A stretch of DNA of 64,000 nucleotides, from contig NZ_CABVLY010000003.1 of NCBI RefSeq assembly GCF_902498995.1, positions 248,001 to 312,000 on the forward strand, in the 5' to 3' direction. Below are positions 1 through 8,635 of the stretch, piece after piece (position 1 is the first letter of the stretch; the number at the start of each line of letters is the position of its first letter). A program made the position numbers and the translations under genes. Below the pieces are notes generated by a model, which was not told the origin of the DNA, searched no databases, and saw only the letters and a list, made by a program, of their open reading frames with translations. This DNA comes from Burkholderia anthina (lineage in GTDB: Bacteria > Pseudomonadota > Gammaproteobacteria > Burkholderiales > Burkholderiaceae).

Positions 1-478
1 CGTGATCGATACCCAATAGCAGGTCTCGCAGCAGAGCGTTGCAGCGCTGATAGCCGACGTTCCATTTGTTCCCCAGCGCCTCGCGGAGGAACGCACGATT
101 GTTCAACTGCAAGTTGGCGATCATGCGAATGTAGGTTGCCTGACCAGTTCGATTAGCGAGTTCGAGCATCGGAAAGAGCAGCGCCCCCAATACCGCGCGC
201 ACACTCAGCGCGCCTTCCGCCTCCAGCCTATCTACCCGCGCCTGACGGTCCTCGTCGATAAGGCGCGCGCCGTCCACGATCAGTTCGCGCGCGAGCTCGA
301 GTTTGTTCCCGAAGTAGTAGCGCAGCGAGGCGCTGTTGCGCTGACCTGCTGCGGAAATGATGTCCTGCACGGACACCCCATCCAGCCCGCGTAGCGCGAA
401 CAACCGCTGCGCTTCCTCTTTCAGGCGTGTACGGGTCTCGGCGCCGTCTGATCTAAGGGGTTTTCCTGATGTCATCAT
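1..478 (-). CDS. TetR/AcrR family transcriptional regulator (partial, 3' end outside window)
   Basis: Reading the reverse strand from the ATG pair at 478/475 gives a TetR-type N-terminus: a helical start, then a helix-turn-helix (residues about 30-60) ending in the typical SLRYYFGNKLEL segment. The C-terminal ligand domain runs off the left edge. The gene is divergent from the monooxygenase-esterase fusion at 543, with only 64 bp between them holding AT-rich repeats that look like operators. By the usual TetR logic it represses that operon and is released by an aromatic or hydrophobic ligand. The family call is secure; the ligand is unknown. Confidence 0.85.
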   Translation of the reverse strand, partial: MMTSGKPLRSDGAETRTRLKEEAQRLFALRGLDGVSVQDIISAAGQRNSASLRYYFGNKLELARELIVDGARLIDEDRQARVDRLEAEGALSVRAVLGALLFPMLELANRTGQATYIRMIANLQLNNRAFLREALGNKWNVGYQRCNALLRDLLLGIDH

Positions 479-493
479 TACTTTACCGTGTCG

Positions 494-522
494 AGTTAAT
501 TAACTAAACTGTATTAACTAAC
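494..522. promoter_or_regulatory. Putative TetR operator with repeated TTAACTAA boxes
   Basis: The 64-bp divergent intergenic region contains the perfect 12-bp palindrome AGTTAATTAACT (494-505). It also has a repeated TTAACTAA box at 500-507 and 514-521, spaced 14 bp. It is AT-rich inside GC-rich DNA and lies between the TetR gene and its divergent target, which is the normal operator position. Confidence 0.5.
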
Positions 523-542
523 CTGGATGGAGAAAATTTACC

Positions 543-2669
543 ATGAAAGTCGTAGTTGTTGGAGGCGGCATCGGGGGCCTCACCACGGCGCTGGCCTTGC
601 TGCATCATGGGATCGAGCCAATTGTACTGGAGCGTGCTCCGCAGTTGACCGAGGTCGGAGCAGGCGTGCAGATTGCCGCCAATGGCACGATCGTGCTGCG
701 GGAACTGGGGCTCGAACCGGCTGTAGCGAGCGTCGCAACGGTGCCGGCCGGCTTTGACTATCTTGAGTTGTCGACGGGGCGGCGTCTTTACTATGCCCCG
801 CTCGGCAAGGAGGCCGAGGCGCGCTACGGGGCTCTGCTCTACAACATTCATCGAGCCGATCTGATCGATCTGCTGGCGAAGGCGTTGCCGCCCGGCGTGG
901 TGCGGCTTGGCGCGGAGTGTGAATCGGTCTCGCAGGACGAGAAGAGTGCCTGGGTCACGCTGAAGAACGGCGAGGTGATTCGCGGTGACGTTGTGATCGG
1001 AGCGGATGGTATTCATTCGGCCGTGCGTACGGCGCTGCGTGGGCCGGAGGAGAAGCAGTTCGCCAATATCCTCATGTGGCGGTCGCTGATTCCGGCCGAC
1101 CGGCTCGAAGGGCTGAACCTCCCGGTGGCGGGTAACAACTGGTTTGGCATTGGCCGTAATATCGTTTCCTACTGGGTTCGCAAGGATCTCTACAGCATTC
1201 TCGCGTCGGTACCGGCAACTGAGGTGAGCCGTGAGTCGTGGACGCAGTCGGGCGATGTCGAGCAGCTGCGGCGCTCGTTCGAGGACTGCGAGCCGACGGT
1301 GCAGAAGATGCTGGCGCAGGTGGACGATGCATTCATCACGGGCATGTACCATCGCGATCCGATCGAAAGCTGGACTGCGGGCCGCATCGCGCTGCTCGGC
1401 GACGCTGCGCATGCGATGGTGCCGTATCTTGCGCAAGGTGCTTGCCAGTCGATCGAAGACGCGTGGGTGCTCGCGACCTGTCTCAAGGGCCACGGCCCGG
1501 ATGGCGTGCAGGAGGGGCTTCTCGAATACGAACAGCGCCGCCAGCCGCGCACGAAGCGCATCCAGGCTGGAGCGCGCTACGTGGTCGATTGGGCGCACGA
1601 GCCCGACGCGGCACGCGTGCGTCAGCGCAACGGCCGGCTGAAGGGGCTGTCGCGCATCGATCCGCTGGGCGAGATTTCGTGGTCATTCGCCTGGGGGCAT
1701 GACATCATCGCGGCGGCCAAGTTGCCGCAGGGCGAGGTGGTGGGCCTGAGCGCGGCGCGCGAAGGCAAGCGCATGAAGCGCACCGAAAGTCAGCGCGCGT
1801 TCGATCTCTGGAAAGGCGTGTTCACACCCGACGATGTGGCGCGCGGCGATCGCGGCCAGCATGCCGCTTACGAGCGGTTCCTGCTGGGGCAATTCCCCGC
1901 ACCGGAAAGCACACAGGTAAAGGAAGTCGATCTCGATGGTGTGCGCTCGCTTCGCGTGGCAGCCGAAGGCGCGGGGCATAAAGTTACGGTACTGCACTTT
2001 CACGGCGGTGGCTATGTGCTTGGTTCTGCTAAGAGTTCAGTGGAATACGCAAGCCGCCTTTCGCATGCGCTGAACGGCCCGTGCTACACGGTGGACTATC
2101 GTCTCGCACCCGAGCATCCGTACCCGGCGGCCATCGACGATGCATTCAGTGCCTACCGTGCCTTGCTCGCCACGGGCGTTGATCCCGCTACGCTCTTCCT
2201 GAGCGGCGAGTCTTCCGGCGGCGGACTCGCGCTGGCGCTGGCGGCCGCGTTGCGCCGCGCTGGACTGCCGTTACCGGCCGGCGTGGTCGCCATTTGCCCG
2301 ATGACGGATCTCACGCTGAGCGGTCCCTCCGTGCAGGCGAATTCGGGCGATGATCCTGCCGCGAATCGCGAGACGCTGACCAATCTCGTCGCAGGCTACT
2401 TCCAGGGCCACGAGCCGACCGATCCGATGGTGTCTCCGCTATTCGCCGATCTTGCAGACCTTCCGCCTGTCTATCTTGCAGCCGTACATGGCGAAGTGCT
2501 TGAAAGCGATACGACGCGCTTTGCAGAGCGTGCGAAAGCCGCTGGTGCAGATGTGACGCTGAAGATGGTGGACGACTCCGTTCACGTATTCACACTGTTT
2601 CCATTCCTGCCGGAGACGGCCGAGACGCTCCGCGCGATCGGCCAGTGGAGCCGCAATCTGAAGCAGTAA
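543..2669 (+). CDS. FAD-dependent monooxygenase fused to an HSL-type alpha/beta-hydrolase (esterase)
   Basis: 708 aa with two enzymes in one chain. Residues 1-about 400 are a group A flavoprotein hydroxylase of the salicylate/3-hydroxybenzoate hydroxylase kind: GGGIGG near residue 8, an ADGIHS DG motif near 155 and GDAAHAM near 285. Residues about 430-708 are a hormone-sensitive-lipase-family esterase: the HGGG oxyanion motif near 486, the nucleophile motif GESSGG near 555, and a C-terminal His in DDSVHVF near 680. Each half is close to normal length. A GGAG ribosome site lies upstream of the ATG. It probably hydroxylates an aromatic substrate and cleaves an ester of substrate or product. A downstream hairpin ends the transcript. 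Confidence 0.85.
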   Translation: MKVVVVGGGIGGLTTALALLHHGIEPIVLERAPQLTEVGAGVQIAANGTIVLRELGLEPAVASVATVPAGFDYLELSTGRRLYYAPLGKEAEARYGALLYNIHRADLIDLLAKALPPGVVRLGAECESVSQDEKSAWVTLKNGEVIRGDVVIGADGIHSAVRTALRGPEEKQFANILMWRSLIPADRLEGLNLPVAGNNWFGIGRNIVSYWVRKDLYSILASVPATEVSRESWTQSGDVEQLRRSFEDCEPTVQKMLAQVDDAFITGMYHRDPIESWTAGRIALLGDAAHAMVPYLAQGACQSIEDAWVLATCLKGHGPDGVQEGLLEYEQRRQPRTKRIQAGARYVVDWAHEPDAARVRQRNGRLKGLSRIDPLGEISWSFAWGHDIIAAAKLPQGEVVGLSAAREGKRMKRTESQRAFDLWKGVFTPDDVARGDRGQHAAYERFLLGQFPAPESTQVKEVDLDGVRSLRVAAEGAGHKVTVLHFHGGGYVLGSAKSSVEYASRLSHALNGPCYTVDYRLAPEHPYPAAIDDAFSAYRALLATGVDPATLFLSGESSGGGLALALAAALRRAGLPLPAGVVAICPMTDLTLSGPSVQANSGDDPAANRETLTNLVAGYFQGHEPTDPMVSPLFADLADLPPVYLAAVHGEVLESDTTRFAERAKAAGADVTLKMVDDSVHVFTLFPFLPETAETLRAIGQWSRNLKQ

Positions 2670-2673
2670 AGAA

Positions 2674-2707
2674 AGACCTCCGCGCACGGCGCGGAGGTCT
2701 CCCGTTT
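2674..2707 (+). terminator. Intrinsic-terminator-like hairpin after the fusion gene
   Basis: A perfect 12-bp inverted repeat (AGACCTCCGCGC / GCGCGGAGGTCT) with a 3-nt loop begins 5 bp after the stop codon at 2669. It is followed by a short CCCGTTT tail. The stem is strong but the T tract is poor. Confidence 0.65.
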
Positions 2708-2758
2708 CAAAGTGCAACGCTTAAAGTATGAGCGTCGCGTTTCGTGTCTGGAGTTTTC

Positions 2759-4405
2759 ATGACGGCAACATCATTGCGTCAACTCACTGTGCCACAGACT
2801 TCGCTATATACGAATCTCGAAGTTTGCGCGAATCGTCATCCTGGGAAAGTCGCCATCAATTATTACGGTTCTCTTCTGAGCTATGCGCGCTTGCGCGACG
2901 AAGTGGATGCGATGGCGGGATTTCTGCAACAGCATTGCGGAATCGGTCGGGGCGCGCGCGTCGTACTCTTTATGCAGAACAGTCCACAGTTCGTCATTGC
3001 GTTCTATGCGGTTCTACGTGCGGATGCGGTCGTCGTACCCGTCAATCCAATGAACAGGACTACAGAGTTACAACACATCTTTGAGGACAGTGGTGCGCGT
3101 GCGGCGCTTGTTGGCGAAGAACTCATACAGTACGTGCAACCGCTTATGGAGCGTCATGTCGATCATGTCGTTACGGCGCGCTATGCGGATTATTTGGATA
3201 CCCAGTCGGATCTGCCTTTACCCGATATCCTCACGGCTTCCCAGCAACAGCAAGATGTGCAGTTCTGCGAAAGCGATGAAAGGATCACGCGCTGGTCCGA
3301 TGCGCTATCACATGCGTACGTTGCGCGGCAGCTCGAAGCGGGGCCCGCGGACCTTGCGGTGATTCCGTACACATCTGGCACGACGGGGCTTCCGAAGGGA
3401 TGCATTCATACACACCGTAGCGTGATGCATTCGACAGTCTCTTGTGGCGCCTGGCCGGATCTGCATGGCGAGAGTGTGATGCTGTGCTCCGTGCCGTTTT
3501 TCCATGTGACCGGGATGCAGAACTGCATGAACATGCCGATCTTTATCGGCGCGACGATGGTTGTCATGACCCGCTGGGACGCAAGATGCGCAGCTTCCCT
3601 GATCGAACGCTATCGCGTGAACACATGGGTCACGGTGCCGACTATGGTGCTCGATCTGCTGAGTCTTGCGAACATTGAGAGCTTCGACCTCAGCGCGATC
3701 ACGTACCTGAGCGGAGGTGGTGCGGCCATGCCGCAGGCCGTTGCGCGGGAGATCGAGAAGCGCTGGGGCATCGCCTACGTGGAAGGCTACGGACTCACCG
3801 AGACGATGGCGGCAACGCACATCAATCCGCGTATGCGGAGCAAACCCCAATGCATGGGCGTTCCCATTTTCAACACGTCCGCCCTTGTCGTCGATCCGGA
3901 CTCGCTTCGGCCTCTTGGTCAAGGCGAGGTCGGAGAGATCCTCGTAAGCGGGCCACAGATGTTCGACGGGTACTGGAACGCGGCCCACGCGTCAATCGAC
4001 GCGTTCGCCTCGATCGACGGACGACGCTATCTGCGCACGGGGGATCTCGGATACGTTGATAGCGAGGGCTACTTCTTCCTCGTTGACCGGCTCAAGCGCA
4101 TGATCAATGCGTCTGGATACAAAGTGTGGCCAGCTGAGGTCGAGGCAACGCTGTTCGAACATCCTGCAGTACAGGAAGCGTGCGTAATCGCGGCTCACGA
4201 TGCGCGCCGAGGGGAAACCGTAAAGGCGGTGATTGTTTTGCGCAGCGGCGCATTTGCGACTCAAGACGAAATTGTCGCTTGGGCGAAAGAGCACATGGCG
4301 ACGTACAAAGTTCCGCGCGTAATTGAGTTTGCAGACAGTTTGCCTCGCACGGCTAGTGGAAAGGTTCAGTGGCGCGTGTTGCAGGATGCAGAAAATCGGC
4401 GATAA
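2759..4405 (+). CDS. Acyl-CoA/aryl-CoA ligase (AMP-dependent synthetase)
   Basis: About 548 aa of the ANL superfamily, forming an acyl- or aryl-CoA through an acyl-AMP intermediate. Visible motifs are the P-loop YTSGTTGLPKG (near residue 205), YGLTET (near 345), the YLRTGDLG A8 hinge region (near 425) and the C-terminal catalytic lysine motif RTASGKVQWR. The ATG at 2759 is chosen because GGAG precedes it by 6 nt; a GTG at 2744 would add five residues. It sits after the monooxygenase-esterase and before a porin, which suggests uptake and activation of an aromatic or fatty acid. Substrate unknown. Confidence 0.85.
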   Translation: MTATSLRQLTVPQTSLYTNLEVCANRHPGKVAINYYGSLLSYARLRDEVDAMAGFLQQHCGIGRGARVVLFMQNSPQFVIAFYAVLRADAVVVPVNPMNRTTELQHIFEDSGARAALVGEELIQYVQPLMERHVDHVVTARYADYLDTQSDLPLPDILTASQQQQDVQFCESDERITRWSDALSHAYVARQLEAGPADLAVIPYTSGTTGLPKGCIHTHRSVMHSTVSCGAWPDLHGESVMLCSVPFFHVTGMQNCMNMPIFIGATMVVMTRWDARCAASLIERYRVNTWVTVPTMVLDLLSLANIESFDLSAITYLSGGGAAMPQAVAREIEKRWGIAYVEGYGLTETMAATHINPRMRSKPQCMGVPIFNTSALVVDPDSLRPLGQGEVGEILVSGPQMFDGYWNAAHASIDAFASIDGRRYLRTGDLGYVDSEGYFFLVDRLKRMINASGYKVWPAEVEATLFEHPAVQEACVIAAHDARRGETVKAVIVLRSGAFATQDEIVAWAKEHMATYKVPRVIEFADSLPRTASGKVQWRVLQDAENRR

Positions 4406-4669
4406 AAATTACCGGCCATATCAAGATTAAATCAGAAAGATTTATGGCAATTGAGGTGCGCCGGAAAATATAACGTATCCGATGATTTGGTGATTCCATC
4501 TTGGACTGCACATCGGAAGTTGGCGAGCAGCTAGGCAGAGTGATCGAGAGCACTCCAGGATATATCTGCATTCGTGCGTCGCGAAACAAAATGCTGTCTC
4601 GAAAATTGGTGCTATCGGGCCGTCGAATTAATTCGTGGTGAAACATAAACACAAGATTGGAGACTTGAA

Positions 4670-5854
4670 ATGAGAAAGGTAAGGAGACTGTTCGACAAGG
4701 CTGTTCGGGTGGGGGGCAGCCGGACGGGACGGAAAGCGAGCTTGCGAACGGCGGGATTGCTGGGAGGTATCATTCCCGCTGCGATGTTGTGTTCCATTCC
4801 CGCGGCTGCGCAATCGTCCGTGACCCTCTACGGCCTGGTAGATGCCGGCGTTCGCTATACGACAAAAGCCAACCCGGCAGGAGACTCTCAGTTCCAGATG
4901 CTGAGCGGCGCGAGCGAGAGCCACTTCGGCATTAAGGGCACGGAAGACATCGGTGGTGGGACGAGGATCATCTTCAACTTGGAGAATCGCTTCTTTCCGA
5001 ATTCCGGGAAAATGGATCCGGCCTATCCGCTCTTCAATACGGCATTTGTCGGCCTGCAGTCGACCACCTTCGGCAAGCTGACGATGGGGCGCCAGTTAAA
5101 TCCGTTGGCGGACGCTGCGATGAGTTCATTCATATCGAACCGCTGGCTGCCAACGTTCTACCAATTCCGGCCCGAAGTCCTGATGGCTCAGGGCGTATGG
5201 ACGAGCAACATGATCAAGTACGCGGCGCGATATCGGGACCTGAGTACCGAGGTTTCGTACTCGTTCGGCGGCCAGGCAGGCCAGTTCGGTGCTGGTAGCC
5301 AGATCGGTGCGTCCATTCTATATCTGCCTTCTGCTCCGATAACCCTTTCCGCCGCGTACCTCGACTCCCGCGATGCAGCGAATACTTCCGCGCACCTGAA
5401 GACGTGGGCGGCAGGTGGCTCATACACTTTCGCCTCGACGACTGTAAATGCGGGCTGGATGGTCAACCGGCAGGACTCCGGCTTTGTCGGTAACTTTCCT
5501 AATGGCCCGTTTTCAGAATCCGAATTGACCGCGCTGAAATTCAATACGTTCAGTGTGCGAAAGATGTTCTTTGGCGGCGTGACGCAGCAGATTGGCGCCG
5601 CAATGCATTTGTCTGCCAACGTATGGCGCACGATCCAGACCGGGAAGTCACAGTCCGGGAACGGCAACGCAACGCAATTCCAACTGTTTGCGGACTATAA
5701 CTGGTCCAAGCGCACGGATACTTACGTCGAGGTGGATTATTCGCTATACCGAGGTGGCATGATCGGGGCGCAGTTCCAAGGAGTCAACGCACTGAGTGCG
5801 GCTTACGGTAGCACGCAACTTGGCGTGACAGCAGGCTTGCGACATCTGTTCTAG
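4670..5854 (+). CDS. Gram-negative outer membrane porin
   Basis: 394 aa. The N-terminus has a long signal peptide (charged start, hydrophobic stretch to about residue 45, AAA-Q cleavage) followed by SSVTLYGLVDAGV, typical of Burkholderia/Neisseria-type general porins. The protein ends in LRHLF with a terminal Phe, as needed for beta-barrel assembly. The ribosome site is GGAGACTTGAA. It follows the CoA ligase by 264 bp with no gene between, and probably takes up the substrate of the upstream enzymes. Confidence 0.9.
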   Translation: MRKVRRLFDKAVRVGGSRTGRKASLRTAGLLGGIIPAAMLCSIPAAAQSSVTLYGLVDAGVRYTTKANPAGDSQFQMLSGASESHFGIKGTEDIGGGTRIIFNLENRFFPNSGKMDPAYPLFNTAFVGLQSTTFGKLTMGRQLNPLADAAMSSFISNRWLPTFYQFRPEVLMAQGVWTSNMIKYAARYRDLSTEVSYSFGGQAGQFGAGSQIGASILYLPSAPITLSAAYLDSRDAANTSAHLKTWAAGGSYTFASTTVNAGWMVNRQDSGFVGNFPNGPFSESELTALKFNTFSVRKMFFGGVTQQIGAAMHLSANVWRTIQTGKSQSGNGNATQFQLFADYNWSKRTDTYVEVDYSLYRGGMIGAQFQGVNALSAAYGSTQLGVTAGLRHLF

Positions 5855-5987
5855 CTTGACCTGCCCCGGGAATCTTCGGGCCAGTGACAACTTGGGAGAA
5901 TGGCCTCCTGGCCGCTCAAGAATTCCTGGGCGCAAGCGAGTCTTGGTGTTTCGGAGGCAATTCCCCAGCAGCAGTGATCCGTTGGCG

Positions 5988-6050
5988 ATGAAGCGCAAGC
6001 AATACTCGCTGGAGCAAGGCGTCACAGCGCTGAAACAGGTCGAACAGGAT
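5988..6050 (+). pseudogene. IS3-family OrfA N-terminal remnant
   Basis: From the ATG at 5988 the frame reads MKRKQYSLEQGVTALKQVEQ. This resembles the start of IS3-family OrfA proteins (MKRKQYS-EQI-ALKQAE) and then stops matching after about 20 residues, where a hairpin begins. No OrfB follows. I infer a small transposition scar. Confidence 0.45.
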
Positions 6051-6075
6051 CCGCCACTGGTAGATCCTGTTCGAC
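6039..6075. terminator. 13-bp perfect inverted repeat, possible bidirectional terminator
   Basis: GTCGAACAGGATC (6039-6051) pairs exactly with GATCCTGTTCGAC (6063-6075) across an 11-nt loop. It lies between the convergent porin (+) and VOC gene (-), the place for a shared terminator. No clear T run is present. Confidence 0.5.
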
Positions 6076-6100
6076 GATTCCTGAGTTGGATCTACGATTT

Positions 6101-6529
6101 TCAGTTTCCAGACTCGGCGCCGCAAAACTGAAGAAGTTCAATGAAATTCCCCTCGGGGTCTTGCACATAGGCGAAACGAACACCGGGTCGACCGGCATCT
6201 CTTGGCGTAGATACCGCAATAGCCCCAGCTGCGACCACCATCTCGAACGCTCGCTCAAGATCGCTCACCGTTAGTGCCCAGGAAAAGTACCCCTGACGAC
6301 GAGCAACCTCACTCAATCCAACACGCGGTGATGCGATTGACTCTGCGTATTCGACGAGTTCGATTTCCACGCCAGCGGGGTTGCGGAGGATGAGCAAGCG
6401 AGTCTGCATCTCGGGAATTTCGATGCGAGCGAGTTCCTCGGCAAAGCCCAGTGCCGATGCATAAAAGTCTCGCTGCCGGTCAAGATCGCCGACGGATAGC
6501 GCAATATGTTTGAATTGAAAATCCGTCAT
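6101..6529 (-). CDS. VOC (glyoxalase/dioxygenase-fold) family protein
   Basis: 142 aa, a single vicinal-oxygen-chelate unit: FKHIALSVGDLDRQRDFYASAL at the N-terminus, ELVEY in the middle and YVQDPEGNFIELLQF at the end. H8 and the Glu of FIELLQ are candidate metal ligands. It is last in the reverse-strand run of oxidoreductases that starts near 10.7 kb. It may be a glyoxalase, dioxygenase or isomerase; the sequence does not decide the substrate. Confidence 0.8.
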   Translation of the reverse strand: MTDFQFKHIALSVGDLDRQRDFYASALGFAEELARIEIPEMQTRLLILRNPAGVEIELVEYAESIASPRVGLSEVARRQGYFSWALTVSDLERAFEMVVAAGAIAVSTPRDAGRPGVRFAYVQDPEGNFIELLQFCGAESGN

Positions 6530-6610
6530 TTCTCTATGGCCTGACTCGCTGATCGATGCCAGCCATCATGACCAGCGGGAATGATTAGTTCGGCTCCGCG
6601 CGAGGTCTGC

Positions 6611-7372
6611 TCAACGTGCGGTATAGCCCCCGTCCACAGGAAGCGCCGTTCCTGTGACGAAGCTTGACTTGTCGGAGCAAAGCCAAACGACTGCTTCAGC
6701 CATTTCGTCTGGTTGAGCAATACGGCCAAGCGGGTGTGCGGCAATGCGCGCTGCCATCACTTCGGGCGATCGACCGGTCGCAACAAGCGGCGTTGCCACC
6801 AGTCCAGCAGCGATTGCGTTGACCCGGATGCCAACCGATCCGTAATCAAGCGCAGCCGTCTTGGTCAGTCCAATGACGCCATGCTTGGCTGCGGTATAGC
6901 CCGAGAAGCCCGGCACGCCAACCAAACCCGCACCGGATGCCAGATTGACGATAGAGCCAAAGCCCTGACGTGCCATCTGTTCGAGTTCATATTTCATGGA
7001 CAAGAATGTGCCGCGCAAATCGATGGCAACGATCCGGTCGAACGTCTCGGTTGCATAGTTCGCTGTGGAACGAAGATCCTCTCCGCCACTCACGCCAGCA
7101 CTGTTTACTCCAAAATCAAGACGTCCGGCATCGCCGATCGCAACGGCCACCGCATTGCGGACTGAATCTTCGTCGGAAACGTCGCAGACAACTGCCCGTG
7201 CATTACCGCCTGACGCTTCAATCATCGCAACAACTTCATTGAGCGTTTCCACGGTTCGACCTGCAACCGTAACCGTGCATCCTCGTTCGGCCAACATGAT
7301 CGCCGAAGCACGCCCAATTCCGGTGCCGCCGCCTGTTACGAGCGCTGTTTTACCAGTAAATTCTTTCGTCAT
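6611..7372 (-). CDS. Short-chain dehydrogenase/reductase (SDR), classical type
   Basis: 253 aa, a typical classical SDR length. It has the cofactor motif TGGGTGIG (residues 14-21), NSAG near 92, a serine near 140 and the YxxxK pair in YTAAKHG. The C-terminus SFVTGTALPVDGGYTAR matches the family. An acidic-residue NAD signature is not obvious at the end of beta-2 (AGRTVE), so NADP is likely. It sits upstream of the VOC gene in the same direction. Confidence 0.88.
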   Translation of the reverse strand: MTKEFTGKTALVTGGGTGIGRASAIMLAERGCTVTVAGRTVETLNEVVAMIEASGGNARAVVCDVSDEDSVRNAVAVAIGDAGRLDFGVNSAGVSGGEDLRSTANYATETFDRIVAIDLRGTFLSMKYELEQMARQGFGSIVNLASGAGLVGVPGFSGYTAAKHGVIGLTKTAALDYGSVGIRVNAIAAGLVATPLVATGRSPEVMAARIAAHPLGRIAQPDEMAEAVVWLCSDKSSFVTGTALPVDGGYTAR

Positions 7373-7457
7373 AACCTGCTCATCAAAATTCTAGCTGAAT
7401 CATTTTTTTGACCGAAATTTGCCGCGATTAGATTGATTTTCGGAATAAACAGCATAG

Positions 7458-7484
7458 GCCGCCACGATTCGTCCTCCTGGCGGC
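7458..7484 (-). terminator. Weak hairpin between two SDR genes
   Basis: GCCGCCA (7458-7464) and TGGCGGC (7478-7484) can pair. Read on the reverse strand, this follows the SDR start region upstream of the 6611 gene and could attenuate read-through from the 7592 gene. Only 7 bp, with no proper T tract. Confidence 0.3.
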
Positions 7485-7591
7485 TACGGGTTCTCTTCGC
7501 TGTAGTCGAATAGGCGTCGCGCTTTCATCTCTATTTCTCCGTGAATAGCGAGGTAGAGAGGTAGCACGACGCCATCACATCGCGCCTGGCT

Positions 7592-8596
7592 TTAGAGGGA
7601 GATATTTGCGATTTCTTCGCTTCTGCGCCAAAGCTCCTCGGCCGCGTCCGGGTCAACCGCATAGGCTTCGACGCCGGTGCCGCGATTGGCACGATCTTCA
7701 GTCAGATCGCGGGAACCGCCCGCCGGCAGTACGGGAGTGATATCGGAATCGGCGCAGAATACGCCGCCTTTGCCGTCGAGTTGCGGACTGACCGCGCACC
7801 AGACGTGGGTAGCCGCCCCTTGGGGCACCGATTTCAGGTCACGGGCAAGATCAATGATCGGCCTGCCGTTCTCATCGACGAACCCGGTCTTTTTCAGCAT
7901 TTCCACCCCGACATGCGTGCCGAGATTCGTTCCCGCGATCCCGCCTGGATGGAGTGCGAACGCACGAATACCATCCTCCTTGCCTCGCCGGTCGAGGCCA
8001 ACCGCGAAGAGAATGTTGGCCGTCTTTGACTGACCATAGGCCTTGAAAGCATCATAGTCACGACGCTCGAAATTGATGTCGTCAAAAACGACTGGCGAGA
8101 AGCGGTGTCCGGCGGACGAGACCGATACAACGCGCGCGCCGCCGGCCCGCTTGAGCGCGGGCCAGAGTCGCAAAGCCAGCCTAAAATGGCCGAGATGGTT
8201 GGTGGAAAACTGTAGCTCGTTGCCTTGCGCATCGCGTTTCAGCTCGGGCAGCGCCATGATGCCGGCGTTATTGATGAGCATATGAAGCGGCAGGCCTGTT
8301 TCGACGAAGTCGCGTGAGAAGTCGTCGATCGAGCGGGGATCGGTGAGATCCATCGACTGAACCTCTATGCCGCCGCCTACTTCGGCGATGGCTTTGCGTG
8401 CCCGCTCGATATCGCGTGCCGGAACGATGACTCGCGCGCCCGCCGAGGCGAGCGTGCGCGCAGCTTCAAGTCCGAGGCCCGAGTAGCCCCCCGTGACGAT
8501 TGCCACCTTGCCGACAAGATTGATACCCCTAATGATGTCGGTGGTCGTGGACGCGCGGCTAAAACCTGAACCGATTGGTGCTTGGACTGTGCTCAT
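7592..8596 (-). CDS. SDR family oxidoreductase (retinol-dehydrogenase-like, extended length)
   Basis: 334 aa. The cofactor motif TGGYSGLG lies near residue 36, NNAG near 110, SVSSAGHR near 158 and the YGQSKTANI active-site Tyr/Lys near 187. The length and the NHLGHF motif fit the WW-oxidoreductase/retinol-dehydrogenase-like bacterial SDRs. The N-terminal segment (IIRGINLVGKVAIVTG) is closely echoed by the truncated ORF at 10696, so the cluster once held two related copies. Transcribed towards the 6611 SDR. Confidence 0.88.
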   Translation of the reverse strand: MSTVQAPIGSGFSRASTTTDIIRGINLVGKVAIVTGGYSGLGLEAARTLASAGARVIVPARDIERARKAIAEVGGGIEVQSMDLTDPRSIDDFSRDFVETGLPLHMLINNAGIMALPELKRDAQGNELQFSTNHLGHFRLALRLWPALKRAGGARVVSVSSAGHRFSPVVFDDINFERRDYDAFKAYGQSKTANILFAVGLDRRGKEDGIRAFALHPGGIAGTNLGTHVGVEMLKKTGFVDENGRPIIDLARDLKSVPQGAATHVWCAVSPQLDGKGGVFCADSDITPVLPAGGSRDLTEDRANRGTGVEAYAVDPDAAEELWRRSEEIANISL

Positions 8597-8635
8597 TTCT
8601 ATATCTCCTTTTCCTAAATCAGAGTGAGTTCGTGG

